Positions 7,107 to 12,788 of a stretch of DNA of 13,512 nt are shown here, piece after piece; the first letter of the stretch is position 1, and each line of letters starts with the position of its first letter. The notes under the pieces are model-generated. The model saw nothing but the letters and a program-made list of their open reading frames with translations. It was not told the origin of the DNA and searched no databases. The translations under genes were made by a program, and so were the position numbers. Location of the stretch: NCBI GenBank assembly GCA_036395835.1, contig DASWCW010000248.1, positions 1-13,512 on the forward strand, given 5' to 3'. Source of the stretch: AP-16 sp036395835 (GTDB lineage: Bacteria; Pseudomonadota; Alphaproteobacteria; Rhizobiales; Xanthobacteraceae).

Positions 7107-7514
7107 TCAGAACGAAGCGACGAGGCTCCCCAACCCCATCGCACGCGCAAGCGCCATGGCGTCGCGCTTCTGGCCTTCATCCAGCGTCATCAGCAGCGGG
7201 TACGCGACGGAGGCGAGCCGCTGCACTTTTGCCTGTTCGACCGTGGCCGCCCTGCCCTCGCCCCAGAGCGATTTGTGCGACAGCTCGCGCGCCATCTCCC
7301 GCAGCGCGGCCTCGATCGGCGGCCAATATTGCTCCTGCAGTCGCGTCAACCGCAGCGCGGCCTTCATGCGATGGATCTTGCCATCCGTCAGCACGGAGCC
7401 GGAGTGGACCGCCGGACGAAATTTCGTCGCCGTTCGCTGCTGCGCCGAAGCCGGAGCGATCGCCGAGAACGCGATGACGCCTGCAAGCGCCGCCTTCCAT
7501 AGGTTCTTCTTCAC
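7107..7514 (-). CDS. exported LTxxQ (Spy/CpxP-like) domain protein
   Basis: This is a predicted periplasmic protein of 135 residues. Residues 1-24 form a clear signal peptide (VKKNLWKAALAGVIAFSAIA, cleavage expected after PASA). The mature part is mostly helical. It shows the motif LRLTRLQEQYWPPIEAALRE (54-73), an LTxxQ repeat, and a second related segment, TLDEGQKRDAMALARAMG (110-127). Rhizobia carry many such proteins; Spy and CpxP relatives act as envelope chaperones or stress sensors, but the role here is unknown. The frame also opens at GTG 7526. I choose GTG 7514 because GAGGA lies 5 bases upstream and the signal peptide starts there with two lysines. A promoter candidate lies about 50 bases upstream. 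Confidence 0.8.
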   Translation of the reverse strand: MKKNLWKAALAGVIAFSAIAPASAQQRTATKFRPAVHSGSVLTDGKIHRMKAALRLTRLQEQYWPPIEAALREMARELSHKSLWGEGRAATVEQAKVQRLASVAYPLLMTLDEGQKRDAMALARAMGLGSLVASF

Positions 7515-7560
7515 TATTGTCCTCACTTACAGAACGCTGCTGTTTGTTGGGAGAGCGCGC

Positions 7561-7589
7561 TGCATAACCAAACGGTCGCGCGATGACAA
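7561..7589 (-). promoter_or_regulatory. candidate promoter of the exported LTxxQ protein gene
   Basis: On the minus strand TTGTCA (7589-7584) and TATGCA (7566-7561) are separated by exactly 17 bases. The -35 matches TTGACA at five of six positions and the -10 begins TAT. Transcription would start about 40 bases before the GTG at 7514. The rest of the gap up to the end of rpsI holds only a weak dyad (CGGGC/GCCCG, 7681-7698) and a repeat fragment. Confidence 0.45.
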
Positions 7590-7705
7590 CCCGGCGGCGG
7601 CGTGCGCCCGGAAAACTCCATGCCTTCGCGCGATTTGCGCCGCAGCAATGACACATTCGCGCCGCAATCCGGCGAATCCGCGGGCAATCGAAGGCCCGTG
7701 TCCGC

Positions 7706-7717
7706 GTCCGGGGAACG
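7706..7717 (+). repeat. fragment sharing the right end of the palindromic repeat (copy C)
   Basis: GTCCGGGGAACG here is identical to the right end of copy B (12759-12770) and differs by one base from that of copy A (7089-7100). No matching left end (GGATCTGCGGCGC) is present, so it is at best a degraded remnant at the 3' end of rpsI. Twelve bases can recur by chance in GC-rich DNA. Confidence 0.3.
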
Positions 7718-7726
7718 AAAACCGGG

Positions 7727-8203
7727 TCAGCGCTTCGAGAACTGGAACGAGCGGCGGGCCTTGGCGCGCCCGTATTTCTTGCGCTCGACCACGCGCGAGT
7801 CGCGGGTGAGAAAGCCGTTGCTCTTGAGCACCGGCCGCAGGTCCGGCTCGTAATGCATCAGCGCCTTGGAGATGCCGTGGCGCACCGCTCCGGCCTGACC
7901 GGAGAGCCCGCCGCCGGAGACCGTGCAGACGATGTCGTACTGGCCCTGACGATTGGCGGCGACCAGCGGCTGCTGGATCAGCATGCGCAGCACCGGCCGC
8001 GCGAAGAAGATCTCGACCGCCTTTTCGTTCACGGTGACGCGGCCGGCGCCGGGCTTGATCCAGACGCGGGCGACGGCGTTCTTGCGCTTGCCGGTCGCAT
8101 AGGCGCGGCCCTGGCCGTCGAGCTTCTGCACGTATTTCGGCGCTTCCGGCGTGGCAGGCTTCAGCGTGGAGAGCTGGTCGAGCGACTGCATGGTTTCGGC
8201 CAT
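7727..8203 (-). CDS. rpsI: 30S ribosomal protein S9
   Basis: S9 is a small-subunit protein whose C-terminal tail reaches the P-site tRNA. The 158-residue product has the rhizobial N-terminal extension (MAETMQSLDQLSTLKPATPE), then the conserved body: GRAYATGKRKNAVARVW, ARPVLRMLIQQPL, GGGLSGQAGAVRHGISKAL, LTRDSRVVERKKYG and the universal tail FSKR. Two in-frame ATGs exist, 8209 (overlapping the rplM stop as ATGA) and 8203. The AGGAG lies only 3 bases from the first but 9 from the second, and the rhizobial proteins I remember start at the second, so I use 8203. It directly follows rplM in one operon. Confidence 0.97.
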   Translation of the reverse strand: MAETMQSLDQLSTLKPATPEAPKYVQKLDGQGRAYATGKRKNAVARVWIKPGAGRVTVNEKAVEIFFARPVLRMLIQQPLVAANRQGQYDIVCTVSGGGLSGQAGAVRHGISKALMHYEPDLRPVLKSNGFLTRDSRVVERKKYGRAKARRSFQFSKR

Positions 8204-8205
8204 GG

Positions 8206-8670
8206 TCATGCGCTCCTGAGGTTCTTGCGATTCATCGCGCCGATATCGAGCGCCTCCGGCTGCTGCGCGGCATGGGGATGATCGGATCCCTTGTAGACGC
8301 GCAGATTTCCGAGCTGACGGCGCCCCAGCGGCCCGCGCGGCAACATGCGCTCGACCGCCTTCTCGACGATACGCTCCGGAAACCTGCCCTCGAGCACGAA
8401 TTTCGCGGTGCGCGCCTTGATCCCGCCGATGTGGCCGGTGTGGTGGTGATAGATCTTCTTGTCGAGCTTGCGGCCCGTCAGCACCACCTTTTCCGCATTG
8501 ACGATGATGACGTTGTCGCCGCAATCGACATGGGGCGTATAGGTGGGCTTGTGCTTGCCGCGCAACCGCAGCGCTACGATCGAGGCGAGCCGGCCGACGA
8601 CGAGGCCCTTGGCGTCGATCAGCACCCATTTCTTCTCGACCTCGGCTGGTTTGGCCGAATAGGTCTTCAT
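8206..8670 (-). CDS. rplM: 50S ribosomal protein L13
   Basis: L13 is an early-assembly large-subunit protein. The product is 154 residues, normal for alphaproteobacteria. It starts MKTYSAKPAEVEKKWVLIDA and contains GLVVGRLASIVALRLRGKHK, CGDNVIIVNAEKVVLTG, HHHTGHIGGIK and the L13 signature region RMLPRGPLGRRQLGNLRVYKG, followed by HPHAAQQPE. The frame is open 15 codons further upstream, but that part is leader; ATG 8670 gives the family start. Its stop codon lies two bases before the rpsI start, so the pair is translationally coupled, as in most bacteria. A promoter candidate lies about 50-80 bases upstream. Confidence 0.98.
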   Translation of the reverse strand: MKTYSAKPAEVEKKWVLIDAKGLVVGRLASIVALRLRGKHKPTYTPHVDCGDNVIIVNAEKVVLTGRKLDKKIYHHHTGHIGGIKARTAKFVLEGRFPERIVEKAVERMLPRGPLGRRQLGNLRVYKGSDHPHAAQQPEALDIGAMNRKNLRSA

Positions 8671-8720
8671 CTCGCTGGGTCCCAAATTCCGGTGGAATGC
8701 GCCAACCTGGCGCAAGCGGG

Positions 8721-8749
8721 CTTCTATAGAACGCGGGGAGCGCCGTCAA
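8721..8749 (-). promoter_or_regulatory. candidate promoter of rplM-rpsI
   Basis: On the minus strand, TTGACG (8749-8744) is followed by TATAGA (8728-8723) after 15 bases, or TAGAAG (8726-8721) after 17. The region upstream of it, shared with the end of the thioesterase gene, is unusually AT-rich for this DNA (about 8762-8804), which would favour a strong promoter. The leader would be about 45 bases. Confidence 0.5.
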
Positions 8750-8801
8750 TGCACTCGCCCGCAAAATAGTTCTTCGAAAACAATGAGCTACTGTTTTGGT
8801 G

Positions 8802-9247
8802 TTATTTTACCGCAAGCCGGATCGGCGGAATCGAATAGGTCGAAATCGCATGCGCGGCAAGCTCGCCCTCACCGTCCGAGCGGATCGAAATCTCGCCGAC
8901 GGCGAGGCGCTTGCCGAGCTTGAGCAGCCGGCATTCCGCATCGAGCGCGCGTTGCGTCCGGGTTTCTTCAGAAAATTGATGCTCAGATTGGTCGTCACCG
9001 CGAGCGGCACCCATCCGATCGAGGCGAGCACGGCCACATACATGGCGGCGTCCGCCAGGATCATCATGGTCGTGCCCGAGATCGTTCCGCCCGGGCGCAG
9101 CGATTTCGGCCGGAAGGCGTATCGCAGCTGTGCCATGCCGTGCGCGATCTGCACGATGGAAAGGCTGCTCTCGGGATGGAAGGCTTCGGGGAACTCGGCT
9201 GCCAGCCGCCGCTTGAGCTCATCGATGGCGATGGCCGACTCCGGCAC
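8802..9247 (-). pseudogene. PaaI-type hotdog thioesterase, interrupted by a frameshift
   Basis: Two frames together encode one hotdog-fold acyl-CoA thioesterase of about 147 residues. From GTG 9247 (after GAGGGGGA) the first frame gives MPESAIAIDELKRRLAAEFP through RPGGTISGTTMMILADAAMY (51-70, the conserved catalytic helix region) to NLSINFLKKPGRNA. Family homology then jumps to another frame: LDAECRLLKLGKRLAVGEIS, then HAISTYSIPP, ending at TAA 8802. The switch is at plus-strand GCGCGCG (8945-8951); removing one CG pair restores a continuous protein. As written, the first frame runs on into an Arg/Ser-rich tail and stops at 8807, losing the last two strands of the fold. It may be a true pseudogene or a sequencing error. 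It is divergent from the crotonase-like gene, suggesting a shared acyl-CoA function. Confidence 0.8.
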
Positions 9248-9312
9248 GTCAATCCCCCTCGTTGCGTCCGGATCCCGCCTCGCTTGACTTTCCGTGGCCG
9301 GACGCCACCTTC

Positions 9313-9328
9313 CGATACAATGGTATCG
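9313..9328. promoter_or_regulatory. symmetric operator candidate in the thioesterase/crotonase divergent region
   Basis: CGATACAATGGTATCG has perfect 6-bp arms around 4 bases. It contains a good -10 hexamer, TACAAT (9316-9321), on the plus strand, about 37 bases before the ATG of the crotonase-like gene; no -35 with proper spacing was seen. An inverted repeat over the -10 of an acyl-CoA gene is where a repressor would bind. The regulator is unknown. Confidence 0.4.
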
Positions 9329-9357
9329 CGTTCCCGGAAAGGCTCAGGGTCCCTGCC

Positions 9358-10176
9358 ATGAACGCGCCGGCTCCGGCACTGCGCAATGCGCCCGCGCTTT
9401 TGCGCGAGAACCGCGACGGCATCGCGTGTCTCACCATGAATCGCCCCGAGCAGCGCAACACGCTGTCCGAGGCGATGCTGGCGGCTTTTGCCGAGACGTT
9501 GGCGGACATCGCCGCCGATCGCGCCGTACGCGCGGTGGTGCTGGCGGCCAACGGCCCGGTCTTTTGCGCCGGCCACGATCTCAAGGAGCTCACCGCTCGC
9601 CGGTCGGACGCCGACGGCGGCAAGCGCTACTTCGAGCACATCATGGAGACCTGCAGCAGCGTCATGCAGGCGATCGTCGGCTTGCCGCAGCCGGTCATTG
9701 GCGCCGTCCAAGGGCTTGCAACGGCGGCCGGTTGCCAGCTCGTCGCGACATGCGATCTTGCGGTTGCTTCGGCGGAAGCGAAATTCTGCACACCCGGCGT
9801 CAATATCGGGCTGTTCTGCTCCACCCCGATGGTCGCCCTGTCGCGCAACGTCGCGGCAAAGCATGCCATGGAGATGCTGCTGACCGGCGGCATGATCCCC
9901 GCCGAGGAGGCGCAACGGATCGGCCTTATCAATCGCGTCGTCGAGCCGGGAAGCGAAACCGAAGCTGCGCTCGCGCTCGCCCGCAAGGTCGCGGAAAAAT
10001 CCGCGCTCACGGTCAAGATCGGCAAGGAGGCGTTCTATCGTCAACGCGAGATGTCGCTCGCCGAGGCCTATCGGTATGCTTCGCAGGTGATGGCCGAGAA
10101 CATGATGACGCGCGACGCCGAGGAAGGCATTTGCGCCGTGCTCGACAAGCGCGCCCCGCATTGGGAGGACTGCTGA
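9358..10176 (+). CDS. ECHDC3-like enoyl-CoA hydratase/isomerase family protein
   Basis: A 272-residue crotonase-fold protein, most like the ECHDC3 group. It carries IACLTMNRPEQRNTLSEAM (22-40), the oxyanion-loop FCAGHDLKEL (69-78), the second oxyanion loop GLATAAGCQL (119-128), KFCTPGVNIGLF (142-153) and the C-terminal segment LLTGGMIPAEEAQRIGLINR. Aligning by eye to mitochondrial hydratase, the two catalytic glutamates are replaced: Gln127 (in GCQ) and Gly147 (in TPGV). CoA binding and the oxyanion hole look intact, but classical hydration is doubtful. The open frame begins at 9262; I choose ATG 9358 (MNAPAPALRNAPALLRENRD), where homology starts. It overlaps the next gene by one base (TGATG). 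Confidence 0.9.
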   Translation: MNAPAPALRNAPALLRENRDGIACLTMNRPEQRNTLSEAMLAAFAETLADIAADRAVRAVVLAANGPVFCAGHDLKELTARRSDADGGKRYFEHIMETCSSVMQAIVGLPQPVIGAVQGLATAAGCQLVATCDLAVASAEAKFCTPGVNIGLFCSTPMVALSRNVAAKHAMEMLLTGGMIPAEEAQRIGLINRVVEPGSETEAALALARKVAEKSALTVKIGKEAFYRQREMSLAEAYRYASQVMAENMMTRDAEEGICAVLDKRAPHWEDC

Positions 10177-10451
10177 TGGCAAACCTTTGGCGCCCAGGCG
10201 CGACCAAACGTGCGATCTTGGCTGGCGTCGCATGGGGCCTGCCGATGGCGGCGTTGCTCGCGGCACTCGATGCTTGGGGCTGCGGCGTGCTGTGCTTGAC
10301 CGACGCAGCGGTCACGCTGGTTATGGCGATCGTCGGCGGAATTCTTACCATCGGCGTGTTCGCTGCACTATTCGGGGGAACGGCGCCCGGCCCGAGAAGC
10401 CGGCAAAACCTCACCCAGGAAGGCAACTCATGGCTCACAAGCTCATCTTGA
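10176..10451 (+). CDS. small protein with two predicted membrane helices, function unknown
   Basis: A 91-residue protein not assigned to a family. After a short basic start (MANLWRPGATKR) there are two hydrophobic stretches, about residues 12-33 (AILAGVAWGLPMAALLAALD) and 44-67 (AVTLVMAIVGGILTIGVFAA). They are joined by a short loop with two cysteines (CGVLC, around 36-40). A polar tail follows. The start overlaps the stop of the crotonase-like gene as TGATG, with a strong GGGAGGA ribosome site about 7 bases ahead, so it is clearly translated and coupled. Its last 22 bases overlap the next small gene. It probably forms a hairpin in the inner membrane; no transport or enzyme motif is seen. Confidence 0.75.
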   Translation: MANLWRPGATKRAILAGVAWGLPMAALLAALDAWGCGVLCLTDAAVTLVMAIVGGILTIGVFAALFGGTAPGPRSRQNLTQEGNSWLTSSS

Positions 10452-10654
10452 TCGTCGCACTGATCGGCGCTGCGTCCTCGACCGCATTTGCGCAATACCG
10501 GGGCAGCCCGGCGGAACAGGCCGCGTGCCGCCGCGACGCGGTGCATTTCTGCCGCGGCATTTCCGACGACCGCCAGGTAGAGAGCTGCCTCGTCGCGCAT
10601 CGGCACCGGGTCAGCGCGCGTTGCCGCCACGTATTGCAGAGCCACGGCCGTTAG
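10430..10654 (+). CDS. small secreted four-cysteine protein (cysteine-rich repeat type)
   Basis: A 74-residue exported protein. Residues 1-21 form a signal peptide (MAHKLILIVALIGAASSTAF, cleavage expected after AFA). The mature 53 residues contain exactly four cysteines, C33, C41, C53 and C65, in the spacing C-x7-C-x11-C-x11-C, within CRRDAVHFCRG and ESCLVAHRHRVSARC. This resembles a single cysteine-rich repeat of the GLG1-like family that is frequent as tiny exported proteins in rhizobia; I recall the family, not a function. Two disulfides are likely in the periplasm. The ATG overlaps the preceding membrane-protein gene by 22 bases in another frame and has AGGAAGG upstream. Confidence 0.8.
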   Translation: MAHKLILIVALIGAASSTAFAQYRGSPAEQAACRRDAVHFCRGISDDRQVESCLVAHRHRVSARCRHVLQSHGR

Positions 10655-10681
10655 TTCCGTGGTGTTTCATTTGCGAGAACG

Positions 10682-10706
10682 AACGGCGGAGCAAGGCTCC
10701 GCCGTT
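10682..10706 (+). terminator. strong hairpin just upstream of the CoA-binding gene
   Basis: A perfect 11-bp stem AACGGCGGAGC/GCTCCGCCGTT has a 3-base loop AAG. It follows the cysteine-rich gene by 27 bases and ends 17 bases before the ATG of the next gene. On the plus strand it is followed by AAAA rather than T, so intrinsic termination is incomplete. It could protect the 3' end of the upstream transcript, or control translation by burying the only GGAG near the next start. Confidence 0.6.
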
Positions 10707-10723
10707 AAAACATGCATCGGACG

Positions 10724-11311
10724 ATGAACCACGACGGCTATCCGGACGCGTATATCCGCGGCATTCTCAATACGGTGAAATCCATCGCCATGGTCGGCAT
10801 TTCACCAAAAGAGAGCCGGCCCAGCTATTTCGCTTTCAAGTACCTGCTGGAGCGTGGGTACCACATGATTCCGGTCAATCCCGGCCAGGCCGGCAAGCAG
10901 ATCCTCGGCCGGAAAGTCCATGCGCGGCTGACCGACATTCCCGAGCCGGTGGACATGGTCGACGTCTTTCGTGCCTCCCGGTTCGCGGTGCCAATCGTGG
11001 AGGAGGCGTTGAAGCTCAATCCGCGTCCGCAAGTGATCTGGATGCAGCTCGGCGTGCGCAACGACGAGGCCGCCGCCAAGGCCGAGGCAGCCGGCATCAA
11101 GGTCGTCATGAACCGCTGCCCGAAAATCGAGTACGGTCGGCTGTCATCCGAGATCGGCTGGATGGGCGTGAATTCCCGGACCTTGACTTCGAAGAAGGCC
11201 AAGCTCCTGGGCGGCGGCGTGCAGAGAATGTCGCTCGATCGAGCGACCTTCGCGGGCGGCACGACGCAAGCGGCCGAACGCGCGCAGAAAGACGCCAAAG
11301 GCCAGGAATAA
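10724..11311 (+). CDS. CoA-binding domain (CoA_binding_2, YccU-like) protein
   Basis: A 195-residue cytoplasmic protein with a Rossmann-type CoA-binding domain like that of succinyl-CoA ligase alpha. It includes SIAMVGISPKESRPSYFAFK (20-39, glycine-rich nucleotide loop), GYHMIPVNPGQAG (45-57), DMVDVFRASRFAVPIVEEAL (77-96), VIWMQLGVRNDEAA (104-117) and VVMNRCPKIEY (127-137). A basic, low-complexity C-terminal extension (about 155-195) is common in rhizobial members. Its biochemical role is not established. Two in-frame ATGs exist, 10712 and 10724; I choose 10724 (MNHDGYPDAYIRGILN), the usual start. It precedes the O-acetylhomoserine sulfhydrylase gene by 119 bases, a pairing I recall from related genomes, hinting at a link to sulfur amino-acid metabolism. 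Confidence 0.88.
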   Translation: MNHDGYPDAYIRGILNTVKSIAMVGISPKESRPSYFAFKYLLERGYHMIPVNPGQAGKQILGRKVHARLTDIPEPVDMVDVFRASRFAVPIVEEALKLNPRPQVIWMQLGVRNDEAAAKAEAAGIKVVMNRCPKIEYGRLSSEIGWMGVNSRTLTSKKAKLLGGGVQRMSLDRATFAGGTTQAAERAQKDAKGQE

Positions 11312-11430
11312 CCAAATTCCGCTCCGGTCCCGCAGCCCGCTTGACGCTGGCGCCTCGTTGTTGAACACCAGCCCTCATACCCCGGACCGGGACTCATCGG
11401 TTCGTTGGAACGACAGCAAGGAACGGCATC

Positions 11431-12714
11431 ATGACCGACCGCGTTCCCGGCTTCGCGACGCTTGCGGTCCACGCCGGCGCGCAACCGGATCCCACGACCG
11501 GCGCCCGCGCCACCCCCATCTATCAGACCACGTCGTTCGTGTTCGATGACGTCGATCACGCGGCTTCGCTGTTCGGCCTGCAGACGTTCGGCAACATCTA
11601 TACCCGGATCGGCAATCCGACCAACGCAGTGCTGGAAGAGCGAGTGGCGGCGCTCGAAGGCGGCACCGCCGGGCTTGCGGTAGCATCCGGGCACGCCGCC
11701 CAAGTCGTGGTGATGCACGCGCTGATGCGACCCGGCGAGGAATTCGTCGCTTCGAAAAAGCTCTACGGCGGCTCGATCAATCAGTTCAACCACGCCTTCA
11801 AGAATTTCGGCTGGAACGTGGTGTGGGCCGATCCCGACGACATCGCGAGCTTCGAACGCGGGGTGAGCGAGAAGACCAAGGCGATCTTCATCGAATCGAT
11901 CGCCAATCCCGGCGGGGTCATCACCGACATCGATGCGGTCGCCGCGATCGCCCGGCGCGCCGGCGTGCCGCTGATCGTCGACAATACGCTGGCGACCCCG
12001 TACCTATGCCGGCCGCTGGACCACGGCGCCGACATCATCGTGCACTCGCTGACGAAATTCCTCGGCGGCCACGGCAATTCCATCGGCGGCCTGATCGTCG
12101 ACGGCGGCACCTTCAATTGGTCGCGCGGCGGGCGTTACCCCATGCTCTCCGAACCGCGGCCGGAATATCACGGCATCGTGCTGCACGAGACGTTCGGCAA
12201 TTTCGCCTTCGCCATCGCCTGCCGCGTGCTTGCCTTGCGCGACATCGGCCCGGCACTCTCGCCGTTCAACGCCTTCCTGATCCTGACCGGGATCGAGACG
12301 CTGCCGCTGCGCATGCAGCGGCACTGCGACAACGCGCAAGCCGCGGCGGAATGGCTCGCGGCGCATCCGAAGATCGCGTGGGTGAGCTATCCGGGGCTGC
12401 CCGGCGACCGCTATCACAATCTGGCGAAGAAATACGTGCCCAACGGCGCCGGCGCCGTGTTCACCTTCGGGCTCAAGGGCGGCTATGACGCCGGCGTGAA
12501 GCTCGTCTCCAACGTGAGGATGTTCTCGCATCTCGCCAACATCGGCGACACCCGCTCGCTGATCATTCATCCGGCGTCGACCACGCACCGGCAGCTCAGC
12601 GACGAACAGAAGGTCGAGGCCGGCGCCGGGCCCGACGTGGTGCGGCTCTCGATCGGCATCGAGGACAAGGAGGACATCATCGCCGATCTCGAGCAGGGGC
12701 TGGAGGCGGCGTAG
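11431..12714 (+). CDS. metY: O-acetylhomoserine sulfhydrylase (aminocarboxypropyltransferase)
   Basis: A cytoplasmic PLP enzyme of the Cys/Met-metabolism family. It makes homocysteine from O-acetylhomoserine and sulfide, and may accept methanethiol. The 427 residues match the usual length. Seen motifs are YQTTSFVF (31-38), YTRIGNPTN (57-65), LEGGTAGLAVASGHAA (75-90), KLYGGS (110-115), the cofactor Asp in VDNTLATPYL (D184), the Schiff-base lysine K209 in HSLTKFLGGHG, and the C-terminal ANIGDTRSLIIHPASTTH. The extra residues after K209 and the IIHPASTTH block favour MetY over cystathionine synthases. ATG 11431 has AAGGAA upstream. I looked for a SAM-type riboswitch in the 119-base leader and saw none. 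It ends just before palindromic repeat copy B. Confidence 0.94.
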   Translation: MTDRVPGFATLAVHAGAQPDPTTGARATPIYQTTSFVFDDVDHAASLFGLQTFGNIYTRIGNPTNAVLEERVAALEGGTAGLAVASGHAAQVVVMHALMRPGEEFVASKKLYGGSINQFNHAFKNFGWNVVWADPDDIASFERGVSEKTKAIFIESIANPGGVITDIDAVAAIARRAGVPLIVDNTLATPYLCRPLDHGADIIVHSLTKFLGGHGNSIGGLIVDGGTFNWSRGGRYPMLSEPRPEYHGIVLHETFGNFAFAIACRVLALRDIGPALSPFNAFLILTGIETLPLRMQRHCDNAQAAAEWLAAHPKIAWVSYPGLPGDRYHNLAKKYVPNGAGAVFTFGLKGGYDAGVKLVSNVRMFSHLANIGDTRSLIIHPASTTHRQLSDEQKVEAGAGPDVVRLSIGIEDKEDIIADLEQGLEAA

Positions 12715-12719
12715 CTGGA

Positions 12720-12766
12720 CCTCGGATCTGCGGCGCACCGCTACGCGCTGCGCCCATGGTCCGGGG
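12720..12766. repeat. palindromic intergenic element (copy B)
   Basis: The outer arms CCTCGGA (12720-12726) and TCCGGGG (12760-12766) pair with one G-U. The inner arms GGCGCA (12732-12737) and TGCGCC (12749-12754) enclose an 11-base loop. The left part GGATCTGCGGCGC (12724-12736) is identical to copy A. It lies 5 bases after the metY stop, between convergent genes, and could act as a transcript-end structure for both; there is no T run. Confidence 0.65.
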
Positions 12767-12788
12767 AACGCTGAACGGAATCATTGCT

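Noticed and set aside
8777..8797. AAAACA/TGTTTT inverted repeat between rplM and the thioesterase gene
   Set aside because: The stem is six bp, five of them A-T, with a 9-base loop; it is too weak for a terminator, and there is no other evidence that it is an operator.
9064..10266. 400-residue open frame on the minus strand opposite the crotonase-like gene
   Set aside because: It is a shadow of the ECHDC3-like gene; its downstream end merely overlaps the thioesterase gene in a different frame.
11312..11430. possible SAM-type riboswitch ahead of metY
   Set aside because: The 119-base leader shows only short GC dyads (such as CCCGG-A-CCGGG) and none of the conserved SAM-II core or pseudoknot elements I could recognise.
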